Shown here piece by piece: positions 27,845-39,404 of a DNA stretch of 64,000 nucleotides. The DNA comes from Anthopleura xanthogrammica (Eukaryota; Cnidaria; Anthozoa; Actiniaria; Actiniidae), in the NCBI GenBank assembly GCA_964019055.1, contig OZ025221.1, forward strand, positions 7,408,468-7,472,467, given 5' to 3'. The notes under the pieces were generated by a model that saw only the letters and a list, made by a program, of their open reading frames with translations, was not told the DNA's origin and searched no databases. Within the stretch, counting starts at the first letter, position 1, and every line of letters begins with the position of its first letter. Position numbers and translations under genes: made by a program.

Positions 27845-29215
27845 TAACGATGGACTTACACATTAGTAATACTCACAGATGTTTTCTTTACACGGGCAAA
27901 GCCTTCGTAGCGTTGGATTTTCCCCTCTACCACAAAGAGTACGATGTGAATTTGCATTCAGTATCTTAAATCCCATGCAGCGTCCTTTTCAGCCTCCAGA
28001 TATACAGTAGTTTGGATGGTCTTTATAATAATACCAACTTGTATCCTCAATCGTCGTACAAGTCACATTGATAGAGCGAAAGATGGATAATGCATTCGAC
28101 GGAAATGCTCCGACTTCTATACAGGACATCCCGCGGGACGCACAGGCTGTGGTACAATTCTCCGCGGGTTTGCCCAAGAGATAAGTCACTGAAAGTAGAA
28201 AATTAATACTTGTATAAAAACCTCGTAATTTCGAAAACAGATAATATATTACTGACTTCAGTAAACCATGACACAATCGATTTTGAAACGCTGCTCGTGT
28301 TATTCCAAATGTGATCACGTGATGCCCTTTTTGGCAATTCGTGATCGTTTTGTATATTAAATGATGACTCCCCTGACGTCACAGTCATTAGCATATGGCA
28401 TGGAAAAACCTTTATAATTTCAAGACGCATCACTCAAACTATTTTTTTCTGGCCAGTCAACAGCTCACCTCATCAGATGTGTCATAGGCACTTTAATGTC
28501 AATCAAGGTTGAGCTTTCGAGGGAGCAAGACTTTCGCTAGTCTTCTTTGAAGCCGATCTTAGTGTCGGTACACCCTGTCGGTAGGGGAGGGATTGCGAGA
28601 CCGACACTAAAAACGGCTGCAAAGGAGGCGAGACTTTCGCTACTAATAATATAATAGACTGAAAATGTTTCACCAGCTAAATGCGTATTTCCGGTCATGC
28701 TATTGTCACGCTTTCAAAATTAAAAAATCTTTTTTAGTAGAGTACAAACAATATTTCCATGAAACAGTACAATATGACGGACTGCTTTGTTCTGCACTCA
28801 TTAAGAGCAAAATAAATTTTCTACTGAGTTCACGGCCGGGTTAAATGCTTACATTCTCTTGTTTGCGATATTGTTGTTGTTACAAAAAAATATATTTTTG
28901 AATTTGTGATCACGATTTTTAAAATCCTTTAAACTAAACAAATGACGAAGTTAGCATTATTTTTCGTCCAAGTGCAAAAACTATTCAAATAAATCTTCAT
29001 TAAAACAGATATCAAAAACATTTTACTTTGTATAATTATCCCAGAAGACAGAAAAATTGATGATACGCGCGGTGTATGTGTATAAATGAGCTATATTTTG
29101 CATTCCAGCTCAGTCAGTTCTTACCTAGTTTCTTGTCTTGGCTCGTTTCTTGCAGGATACTCAACAATATCAAACAGCATGTCAGAATGACACGACATCT
29201 ATTAGTGCACTCCAT
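27004..29215 (-). pseudogene. Chimeric duplicate: SP + Cys-rich unit (nonsense) + Thr-rich GPI-like end
   Basis: Minus-strand exons 29215-29125 (signal peptide) and 28188-27877 (Cys-rich unit) are duplicates of the first two exons of the receptor at 20.1-25.5 kb. The next exon in phase is 27236-27004, a duplicate of the last exon of the ShKT gene at 30.8-32.7 kb. Lengths 91, 312 and 233 nt keep all phases, so the three would splice in frame. In the Cys-rich exon the Trp codon after NYCISGG is changed to TGA (27989-27991); the other copy still has TGG. The gene is therefore truncated unless the stop is bypassed. The last exon has Thr/Ser repeats and a hydrophobic C-terminus (GPVTWLSTVLWIVNLQ) resembling a GPI signal, with no TM plus tail. 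It could be a recent pseudogene or a transcribed truncated secreted form. Confidence 0.7.
27795..27843. repeat. GACA microsatellite (block copy B)
   Basis: About 12 GACA units, the shorter counterpart of the array at 23165-23285, lying at the junction of the two duplicated blocks. Confidence 0.95.
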
Positions 29216-29634
29216 AATCAAAGCTTGAGCGTTTAGAGCTAGTCTCAAATCACACGAAAACCTTTCAATTGCCAACCGATCTGGTCGAACTTTAGGTTTT
29301 ACTTTTGGAAGACAATGTTCAGTGTCAAAGCTTAAGCGAAACTTGTAAGAAAACAATGGATAGATAAGTAATGTTTTCCACCCTATTAGCTCAGCGGGGG
29401 CAATCGCACTGGATGAAGTACAGTTTTGACAGCAATGTACTGATACAACTAAACTGACATGAAACACAAAGCGGAAATTGTGACTAATTCTTCGTAAACA
29501 GCCTTATTTCTCTTATTCTTTTTTTCTAATTTTTATTGTTATTCTTTCTATTTATTTATTGATAGATATAAGGCCATGTTAGGGGTTTTATTGATTTACA
29601 GGGCTGTAAGAGATAATCAGAAATAAGCTTTGAG

Positions 29635-30053
29635 CACAGGGAGCCCGGCTTTCCTTTGCTGCATTCAATATTCATTATTCTTTACGTAATTGCTTTTTAT
29701 GGGTTTCCTGTGGTTTGGGATTGGTTTACGGTTGACGGTTACACAAGCTGTAATCAGATCTGTACTGTAAATTGATAGCCGATTAAATTGTTGATAACGC
29801 ACTCTCTATAAAGCATTCAAAAGAAGAATGCTTGAATGCTTTATAAAAAGTGCGTTACATTCAAACAAACAGGCAACCCATAAAGAGCACGTTACCAACG
29901 GTTATTGAATTTCAATTTAATCGGCTATCAATTTACAGTAAAGATCTGATTACAGAGGCTTAGCCGAACTTAAACTACAGGAAACCCATAAAAAGCAATA
30001 ACGTAAAGAATAATGAAAATTGAATGCGGCAAAGGAAAGCCGGGCTCCCTGTG
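29635..30053. mobile_element. 419-bp TIR element with CTTTGAG target duplication
   Basis: Ends CACAGGGAGCCCGGCTTTCC and the inverse GGAAAGCCGGGCTCCCTGTG, flanked by CTTTGAG at 29628-29634 and 30054-30060. Block copy A has the empty site, with a single CTTTGAG near 25950. The arms extend inward (CCTGTGGTTT..., CAGATCTGTACTGTAAATTG and inverse). The 7-bp duplication (8 bp if the adjoining G is counted) suggests a hAT-like non-autonomous element. Confidence 0.9.
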
Positions 30054-30197
30054 CTTTGAGTGGATTATTCGAGCGTTCCTGGTTGGGGGCGGGGAGGATT
30101 AGGGCGAAGGAAAGAAGATCTCCGTTCCAACTAGCCTGCGCATGCGTAGCGGCACATTTTGAGGGCCTGGAACCGGCTTTCCAACCAAGAACGGCTC

Positions 30198-30424
30198 AAT
30201 AGAGCTGTTAAGTATGACGTCACTCGGAAAACGACTTTCCGGTCCCAAACGAAAAGCAGTTTTATAAAGATTTTTTCTTACTTTTTCTTCATGGCACGAT
30301 TTGTTGCCCAAAGTTCTAACTGTTTCAGATGGAAGTTAAATCATTGAGAACATTTTTCGCTTAATTTTAGCAGTTTTTGTGAGTAGTTGGAGCCGGAAAT
30401 ACGTCACAACTTAACAGCTCTATT
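30198..30424. mobile_element. 227-bp MITE (block copy B)
   Basis: Same length and ends as 26091-26317, with scattered substitutions. Confidence 0.75.
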
Positions 30425-30537
30425 ACAGGCTAGAATACGTCGGGACTAGGGATATAAGAGATAACTACCCACCCCTCCCCATCGAGCATAGCATTCATCA
30501 TAAATCTAATAGAAAACAATAACAACATAACGATGGA

Positions 30538-30719
30538 CCTCTTTAGCTTGGGCGTAATGTTTTCCCATTTTAGGCCTCGTGTCATTCCCTAGAGTATTAT
30601 TTCTTTGTTTAATGATTGTGCATGAGAAGACACATGAATATGGATACAACTCAAACAAAGAATCTTATTCTCAATAGAATGACACGTGGTCTGAAATGGG
30701 AAAACATTACACATTACGG
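30538..30719. mobile_element. MITE family A copy 4
   Basis: Counterpart of copy 3 within block copy B and almost identical to it, as expected from the block duplication. Confidence 0.8.
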
Positions 30720-30804
30720 TTTATATACTATTTCTTTTTCCTCGTTCTATTTCTTCTTATTTCCTATCAACACAGGGATCCCAACTAGCATACTTGCGCC
30801 GAGC

Positions 30805-32710
30805 TTAGCGTAGTATGATCATTGATTGTAAGTTTACGATCCATAGTACAGTGCTCAACCACGTGACAGGTCCAGCTGTACACAGGGTTCCCATGCTTTC
30901 CATAGAGAAGTGTGTCGTAGGCTGAGGCAATGTACTGTAGGGTAGATTGGGAGTCGAAGAGATAGTGTTGGCTTGTGTCGTTGATCGATTGTCTGCTGGT
31001 GACGTAGCGTTTCCAGACGTCATTGGTGCCGTTGTTGCTTTTGGTGGTGGAGTTGAACCTACGATTGGCAGGTATTTATTAGCCCTTTTTCCAGATCGTA
31101 AAACACCGTTTTATTGCATGAGTTACAGACATAAAATATTTACAAAGATCAATTCCTAGTGGTTACTACGAGTTACTACGAGTACATAAAATATCAAAAA
31201 ACCCTCCTGAAAATCTAGATTAATATTTATCAAATATCTCAAATATTTGATAAATCTAGATTTTCAGGAGGTTTTTTTTTTTTTGATATTTTATGTACAT
31301 TTACTATCATATTCAATATTGAGAGGAAAAATAAAATAAATTGCAAATTTTCTCGATTCTGATAAGTTACCGGCTAATATTTTTTCTCAGATCAGCTGGC
31401 TGAGGTTGGCAGAAAATCGAAGCCCCCTTTTGAGGTCCTAGCATGACTACTAATCCCCAACACACCCTCCCCCAGTCGGTAAATAATGACCAATCATTTC
31501 TAAACTTGAACTGAGATTTCTGACTGAATTCAAATCTTTAACAACAACAAACTCACAGCGATTACAGGTCTTTTTGCACATCCTTAGTACCGCAGGATAC
31601 TTTGGTGTACATTGACCTTTGTATTTGTAGCAATCGGGGCTGTCATCAGAGCATCCATTTAAATCTGTGGAAAAAAACGGCCTGAGAATCACTGAAATTT
31701 AGCCAATGAGAGCGAAGGAAAGTTCTAGTTAATAGTTGATAGATAAAAGATAAGAAACACTAAGTAGAAATAATGGATTTTTCCCCCGAGCTCCTGCACA
31801 AGCTAGTGACTGCTGAATAAGATTTTTAGTTAAATAATTGTTTAGAAATATGACATTGACATTCGTTTCTATAGCAACCATGTTTTTGATATTGTAAACA
31901 TTTAGATATGCGATGATGTTTTTTTCCGTGCTGGAAACTAAAATATCAAAGCCTATGACTAAATCATTTTTTAACTCTCGTTATTTCAAGGAACCAGGAA
32001 AAAAACTTATTTCAGACATTGATAATTAAGTTATCTTGTAATTAAAGGTAATCCTAAGTTATTGTTTAACCATGTTAACCTAATAACGGGACACTCAAAG
32101 TAATTATCATCTATTGTAGATGGATTATATGTTATTGAAGTACAATGTGGAACTAGAAAATACCCTCAAATGAATCAGTGTTAATTAATGTGAAACACAG
32201 ACATAAAGTGTTGATTTTGAGCTAGTTTTTTTTAACATTCTGAAGACGTAAGAGCTCACATGATGCTTGCTCACACTGACTTCTGAGGGAGCTTTTGTCT
32301 TAGTTCACTAATCATTAGGTGATAGCTTTGTAATATTTTGATAAAGGGAAAAAATCTTGTGTTCTAACATAAACGCATCTCCTTTACGATTTATTTTCAC
32401 GTTACGAAATGTTTCAAGAATAATATTGAACTACTGAACCGCTTCAAATTTTTATCATTTGAATCTTAAATGCCTAGTTATCAGAGCTTCCTTATTCTGT
32501 ACCAGAAGCTAAAGCCGATGAGGAAACGATTCTCCTTTAAGGTTTGTAGAGGGCACTGGTAGTAAGACACAAAAAGATTAGGAATCGTCGAGATCCCCTT
32601 GAGTCAAACTAACCTGGTACTAAAGTGGTCGTGTTGTCAGCGCCGTGAGATAAAGACGTCAAGCTCAACAAAACTGAAATACCAAAACTAGCTAGCAGTG
32701 TTCTATGCAT
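30805..32710 (-). CDS. SP-ShKT-Thr-rich, probably GPI-anchored protein, 152 aa
   Basis: Minus-strand exons 32710-32614 (signal peptide MHRTLLASFGISVLLSL, then ADNTTTLVP), 31664-31557 (ShKT domain of six Cys: GCSDDSPDCYKYKGQC... MCKKTCNRC, residues about 33-69) and 31058-30805 (Thr/Ser/Pro stalk and hydrophobic end, TAA). The sum is 459 nt with phases matching; the last ShKT Cys is completed across the junction. ShKT folds occur in potassium-channel toxins but also widely in matrix and surface proteins. Here a stalk and a C-terminal hydrophobic stretch without a cytoplasmic tail argue for a membrane-attached protein, not venom. The upstream ATG at 32800 would lack a signal peptide, so I chose the inner one. 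Its last exon is duplicated into the chimeric gene to its left. Confidence 0.75.
31183..31306. repeat. Local inverted duplication (hairpin) specific to block copy B
   Basis: TACATAAAATATCAAAAAAC and CCTCCTGAAAATCTAGATT on the left are the inverse of AATCTAGATTTTCAGGAGG and GATATTTTATGTA on the right. Block copy A has only the right arm. Confidence 0.8.
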
Positions 32711-34535
32711 ATCGCTACCAAAAGAGTAGAAATATCGTGTAAAGATAGTCTTCAAATACGAGGATGCAGCTTCAGTAAGGACTAGAAACTGAGTTACCAT
32801 GAGCGCCCCCCAAGTTTGACTGATGAAGTGACGAAACCATCACTTAACAGGGTACTGACCTTTGTTCTCTTGAAATTGATATATTCTTCAGTCATTCATC
32901 TATTCAATTGTCATTCAGCGCTGTTTCAAATTAAAAAAAAAAAATTCTTAAAAAATACATTTATGAACGACTATAACAACCAGGCGATCATATACCTGGT
33001 AAAAGGCCTTTCTGCTATGTAAAAGGACCGGGTAGAATTTCTAAAAGTTTGAGAGTAGTATAATCAGTTTAATCGTAAATTAAAATAAGGGAAGAAGAAA
33101 CGAGAGAAACATTAAGAAACAGTTTTGAGTTTCCCTTGAAATCTTGAGATAATTCCAGTCCTTTTTTGGTTATTCATTATCAATAGTTAATTGAAATAGT
33201 AAATATTAAAATAAAATACCGTAATTCGATAATGAGATCGAGATCAGTTTTATTGATTCATGGGACGAATACATGTTGTAAAACCTCAAATTTGTTTTCA
33301 TTTCGTTGACAAATCTGTCTCAGTTAAGTGGGCTTTTCCTCTGACGTACCCTTCCGGTGGATATAGAACACGTCAAGTAAAATCAACCGTATCAAAGTGC
33401 TTGGGATGCCTGTGGTAAGCGCTCGAGGGCTGAGAAGGAATGTAAGACTACTACAAGTGTGGAAATCTATTGTGCGATGATCAAGAATAGGAATTAGAGC
33501 AAATTTTGCCTATTTTGTAGGCATTTTTTCCAAAGACAGAAGAGTTCCCTTGGTGACAGGAACTAACAGAACAACGAAGGAACGACCAGAATTTTATGTT
33601 GGTAACCTATCGATAAGATCTTGACAAGTGACGTCGTTCACTGGAATTATAGGAGTAAGGTGACATGAAGAATGCGCCAAGAAGATCAGGTACGTCAGAC
33701 ACGAGACATACAGACTCTTTCGCCTTAATCCACTAACACGACACGAGTCAGTGAAAAACGTCTGCGCATGCTCAGACGCAAGTTACTGTGCAAATTAGTC
33801 GAAAACATCTTCATAATACTGTCTGTCTAGAAAGGGTAGAAATTGAATTTGGATACGTTTATTTAACCTTTCCAGAATTTTATCTTTAATCTACTTTTGA
33901 AAAATTATTTATTTTAAAACTGAACATTACAGCTAGTCACTTAATAACAACAACATTTCAGTATTTGTCGGAAATTATATTTTCGTTTTTCATTCTACAA
34001 GCTCTTCATTTTAATTTTCAGATGAGTTATCTTTGTGTCCATCGCGTTAATTTCATTTAAATGGGAATTTTGACTTCTCTTTCGCGTTAATTTTCTTCAT
34101 TTGAAAGTATTTTTTAATTTCGTGTAGCGTTAATTGCCTATAATAAGGTAATAATACTTAAGAGAATGACATGGGGGTATGGAATATGAACAAAGTGTGG
34201 ACATTTCTTATAAAGAAGCCATGTCCTTTCTTTATGCCCTATGCATGCGCAAATCCTGCTGAAGCACTAAATACAAAGAAAGCCCAAAAACTAAATTAAA
34301 TTCCAGCAAAAAACTCACAGGTAGCCCAAGCGACAATTATTATCACCTGATACACAGGTAGCCCAATTGATCATTATTGTATACCCAGTATCTCAGAAGT
34401 TATTTGAATGCATTCACGTGAATCTATTTATCCCCATACTTCTCGACACGACCTATCTTCTACCTCAGTTAGATTCATCTTTATAGCTATTACATGCCTG
34501 CTTGCATTATGATAAAGATCTCGTGGCCAACATGT
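32711..34535. other. Intergenic, no supported gene
   Basis: AT-rich, with no exon pairs that pass a phase check. A remnant reading AATAATACTTAAGAGAATGA near 34149 is probably a decayed family A MITE end. Confidence 0.4.
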
Positions 34536-34685
34536 GCAGTTTGTTGTCCCATTTCAGATCACGTATCTTTCCTTGGAGTATCATTTCTTTGTTGCGCATG
34601 AGAAGACACATGAATGTGGATACAACTCAAACAAAGAATCTTATTCTCAAGAGAATGACACGTGGTCTGAAATGGGACAAAACCC
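34536..34685. mobile_element. MITE family A copy 5
   Basis: GTCCCATTTCAGATCACG on the left, AATGACACGTGGTCTGAAAT GGGAC on the right, core CATGAGAAGACACATGAATG. Confidence 0.8.
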
Positions 34686-35015
34686 ACCCAAGTTAAAAAG
34701 GGTCCATTGATTCTTTACTATAGATAGGCCTTGTTTTTTAAAGAGAGTTTGCTAAGTTTTTTGCCATCATGCATATTGAAAAGATGGCGTCTCCTAAAAC
34801 AGTCCCAGGATTCAGCGCGCGTCCTACTCGTTACCAGTTTTCCGCTGAACCTCGGAAAGGCCAATACGTCATTGCAATTTATGTACAGTCATGTCTATTT
34901 TCGTCTTGATATTTTCAAAAAATGACGTTCATTTTAAAACTGTTCTTGGTTAAATAACATGGCCAAATATCAAAGCAGCTTCCTATTGGGTAAGACGCAC
35001 AATCACGTCACACAG

Positions 35016-38000
35016 CTAACCAACCAATCCCACAACTTGACTCCCCAGTATCCATAGAAACACCGCAGTCATAAATGATGTGGGCGCACATCTACACAGG
35101 GATCCCGAATGAGTGTAGGTATTGTTATTTGTATAATAATGTTTCGTAATTGTTGTAGTACTAATGTTTATCAAAGGTGTTGTAGAAAGGTTAGTATTGT
35201 GGGGACTGGTAGTTGTAATTTTTGTTGTTGTGGCTCGCGTAGGTGGGCTTGTTGTTGGTATCGTGCCTGCAAAAGAAAAAGAAATATATGTTAAAAAAAA
35301 GGTACTGGAAGAGGAGGTGGTGGAAAGAAGGAAGGAAGGAAGGAAGCCGAGAAAAGGAAGGAAGGAAGGAAGCCGAGGAAAGGAAGGAAGGAAGGAATTA
35401 TAAATGATCGCCTAATTTGTCTTTGCAGGACATAATCATGTGACTGTTACTGGTTGGGGAAAAAATTGGGTTTCACTTATTTAAAAGAGTATTTGCTGGA
35501 CTACTAATATTATGACAAAAAAGCTTTTAAAATGCTATTTTTCCCTTTGTGACATGCGTTTGATCTCAAAATATTAAGCATTTTCATGCTTCTTTGCTCG
35601 CCTTCACTGAGCCTTCCCCAAGGGACCTTGGGCTGAAGTGATTGGCTATTGATGTAATATATCAGCATGTGACTGTTCGATGCAAGAGACTTATTCATTC
35701 TAATACGACAGCCTCACTTCTGCCTTAAGAAGTCATACTTACAGTTTTTGCATGTTTTCCTACAGTTTTTCAGCATGAAGGTGTATATACAGTTTCCTTT
35801 TTTTGCTTGCTCCTTGCAAGTACTTGAGGAAATAATATCTTTACATTCTGGAAAAAGGAATAATTATAAATAGCATATTAAAAAGAATAACATAGCAATG
35901 AGCAGGTAAAAGAACGAGATTGAATGATCATTTGGGATACGTACACCGCTGACCGAAGTCACACGCGAAAGATTATGCATATTCGCTGAATCACGCAGCG
36001 GCCATATTGGTTGAAATAATAAGTTTTCAGAATCTTTGGGTCCCCTTGCCCTCGTTTTGAGGCGTTTCAGAAAGTTTCAAACAAAGGTTTTTGCTCTTAT
36101 AGGAATGAACATGGCCGTCGTGTGATTAAAGGCCATTAAAATGCTATTTTATGTGGATAAATCCGCTGACCGTAGTCACATAGAGACAGAAGCAAAAGGG
36201 CTATTAAAATGAGCACTCGAAATACGCCGCTGACCACAAATTGAAACGAGAAGGAAAATGGGCCATTTGGAAAGAATTTTTGAATTACACCGCTGGCAAA
36301 TTGGAGCAGGACCAAAGGGCTCTGATTCGGAAGGAAGTTTTGGGTTACACCGCTGACACAGTTAAATTAGAGCGAAATTGGATTACACCGCTGACCATAG
36401 TCAAATTGGAGCAAAACCTGGAACTAGTCTCCTTTGAAAACGCATAAAGATAACTCGTTTGCTGTTGTTTACTATCTCGGGATTTATGCTGCCAATAATT
36501 CACGATATTTTAATGAGCTCGCTATAAAAACAGGTCTTGTTTTATAATTATTGATTTATTACATGATTATAAACTCTCCGTTCGTTCACTGCCATCTCAG
36601 TAACCAGCTGTACGAAAAACTATGAGCGAAAAGGATTGTTGATTTAACTCGAGCGGCCCTTGTCCAAGTCTTAAAAGTCATATATCTCACAGAATTCAAG
36701 GAGATGGACGGCAAAGATTTACTTTAATTTTTAAAACAACATGTATACTTCAACTTAACTTTTTCTCTCTAAATTATTTGAAACGCGTGTTTTTGTATTG
36801 TGAAGAGACTTGGAGCAAGGGCTGCTTGGCTAAGCATCGAAGCGCGCTGTGATTGGACGGTTCGTGCGTGCAACCGAACACCTGGAAGCTCGTTGTTTAC
36901 AAAATACTGACGCATATACCGCCAAAATTTTCGATTTCTTGATTTCCATTGGCACAAGATTCTTTATCTTTTATCAAATTTCATTTGTTTTTCTTTCTAA
37001 TTCTTTATTGTGAAATAATCAACACTCCAACTAACGCATTTTCCACACGTATTTTAATACACAAATTTGAAACTGAAATCTTGGTCTACAAGGTTTAATC
37101 TTCTCATATACCCACCGTTTGTTTTGAAGTATCAGCCATGTCATATTCATTTAGTGCTTCATTCACGAAAATGCAACAACCCAATGATAAGTTAAGAATG
37201 TTTGCTCACAGGAGACGCAAGGCTGCTACAAGATTTGGGTGTCAAAAAGACGGGATTTTAAGATTAAACTGTTATAAGGAAAGTATTTCTTTGATGCTAG
37301 GTCTAATCTGGTTAAAGTTTCTGTGCAGCAATTGGCTCAACTTCTCAGATGTTTTGGAGCATCATTATAGATATTTAAAGAAACTTTTGTGTAAACTAAT
37401 GCATGGCGTAATGGCGGGGGATATTGCAAACATATTCAATTAACTAGGAATAAGATAGTGCCTTAAAAAATGTGAATATAGAGTCGCTTGTCAGTTGTCT
37501 CTCCTGAGTTGGAGGGTTTTTCCGGGTTCTCTGGTAATTTCCTTCATCAGGAAAAATTCCCAGAATTTCAGGATTAGTCATGATCACTTCATGAAAATAC
37601 TCGCTAAAACTCGATTTGCATTGAGTCTTAGACAAGATGCAAAATACTGCCAGTGCAATATTCTTCGGTAAAGCGAAAAAACTTTAATTTCCATGAAAAT
37701 ACTTGCCAAAACTCGATTTTTGTCAAACGATGTAGCTTACTTCAATGTTAGAATATTCAATTCATCTCCTGTTTGGAATCAAAGTAATCATTCTACAGTG
37801 CAAATCGAAAAACCGTGGGCACCCAGAAATATTTCAGGAATCGTTCAGGAATCGTTTATCAATAATCTGAAGCAACTCCCTTTTGAACTGCAATAATATC
37901 AATGAACTTCTTGTAGTTAGAGGGTCGTTTCAGATTGTTCAACGAATGAATATACGACTTCTGAACTATTTCTGGGTGTTCACGGTTTTTCGATTCACAC

Positions 38001-39404
38001 TGTAAAAATGTTTTTTGATTTCTCAGTCCTTGTGAGACTAGTCGTTTTTATCCAGGACAAAAAGTAATCATTCCGTTATGATATGGATAATGATGTTTAA
38101 GCATGATAATATACACAGGTTAAAAACCAATTGCTGTACGTTAAATCCCATGATGTTGGGAGGAAAATATTTTAATCGACAGCAAATGCTGCATCTTTTA
38201 TTAACTTTTAACACATAGAAAATAGATTAAAAGGATGCGATTGAATCAAGTGTGGTTCACTTTGGCGCCATAAGAGTCACGAGGTATAATTTATACCTAT
38301 AATACTTGGATTCGTAACATTTTAAAAATTGAAATTATTATAAATATTTTGTCTTTTTAACACAGAACTACCTTGGAAAAAAATATTTCAAATACAACAC
38401 AGTTTCAAAAATATTTCTTTAGTAAACTAAAAGATAGCTATATACCAAAACGTTTCCAGCTGAATATTATATTTGCCTTTGTTTCTCTCTTTTCCTTCTT
38501 CTTTGGGAATTTTTTTATGTTTTATCCATAAAACTCTAGCCCTTCACTTCATCAGTGATCCTAAGTAAGTTTATATAATATTTTATGATTTTATCTTACT
38601 TCGTTAGTTTAATTACTACGTGTGGAATTATTTTTGTCATGACTTAGTTAATAATATTGTTTTTTTTAATAATTTCTATAAACTTAGACCTATAAACTTT
38701 TCAGATAATTTTCAGGATTTACTGAGCTTAAAATACCATAAACTATCAGTGGAATTATAACACTATTGTTGAACATTTTTCGTTAAGTTCATGTGATTAT
38801 ACTAAAGTCAGAGAGTCAGTAAAATTATGTACAACAGTAGACAATGGCCAGGCCTTGCAATGTCCAATCTTTGATACCAGAACATTGGTAAAGTCAGAAA
38901 GAGTACAAGAAAAGAGTTGAATATAAGATTAAAGTGGAGTAATAGGATAATAAGTAATGCGCTATAGATATAATCCCCAGGATAATAATGATATTATATA
39001 TACAAAATAATCAATTGAAATCAGAGTAATTTAGAATAATTTTTGGAGTCAGGCAACTTCTACTCGAGCATATCTTTTCTGACCCTTTTTCCCCTCAGAA
39101 AATTTGTCTGTTGAAGAAGCAATTCTTAAGTCCTGTCTTGGCATAAAAACTAAAACTTTTTGAACTAAACTTCTACATAAACTTTAGCTTACAACTCTGA
39201 AAATAAACCATCAGTACAACTCGTCTTGAATTTTGTAATTTAGGGCATTAGAGGATAGTGTTTTAGCTTGAGATAAACTTAGTCATGAAAACAATGAAAA
39301 ACGTAGGGATTACCTTCTAGGGCGATTACTTCCATCGGTTTACACCACAGTATAACAAGAACAGCTAAACAAACGAACAGAAAAGGACCCTTTCTTATTA
39401 CCAT
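35016..39404 (-). CDS. SP-ShKT-Thr-rich, probably GPI-anchored protein, 148 aa
   Basis: Minus-strand exons 39404-39314 (signal peptide MVIRKGPFLFVCLAVLVILW), 35847-35743 (ShKT: ECKDIISSSTCKEQAKKGNC... NCRKTCKNC) and 35266-35016 (Thr-rich stalk, then CAPTSFMTAVFLWILGSQ and TAG). The sum is 447 nt, all phases agree, and the last ShKT Cys is completed across the junction as in the gene at 30.8-32.7 kb, so the two are paralogues by structure though the protein sequences have diverged. The hydrophobic C-terminus with no following polar tail suggests a GPI signal. The first intron is 3.5 kb. The extracellular partner is unknown. Confidence 0.7.
35325..35400. repeat. GGAA microsatellite
   Basis: GGAA/GGAAGCCGAGAAAAGGAA units in the last intron of the ShKT gene at 35.0-39.4 kb. 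Confidence 0.85.
35935..36425. repeat. Degenerate tandem repeat with TACACCGCTGACC motif
   Basis: At least seven irregular units contain (TA)CACCGCTGACC followed by AGTCA-A-TTGGAGC-like sequence, spaced roughly 50-70 bp apart at the right end and further apart at the left. The open frame over 36241-36447 is a by-product. It lies in the first intron of the ShKT gene. Confidence 0.65.
36426..39313. other. Rest of the first intron of the ShKT gene
   Basis: Strongly AT-rich with no further exon that passes a phase check. The plus-strand frame at 37138-37443 has no recognisable domain. Confidence 0.4.

Larger units (their letters stand above)
27795..31441. repeat. Tandem duplicated block, copy B
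   Basis: Second copy of the block at 23160-27601, in the same orientation. It carries the corresponding Cys-rich exon (27877-28188), signal-peptide exon (29125-29215) and stalk exon (30805-31058). It has its own 419-bp transposon insertion (29635-30053) and a local inverted duplication near 31183-31306. The left boundary falls in the GACA array; on the right, similarity ends near GTCCTAGC. Confidence 0.9.
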
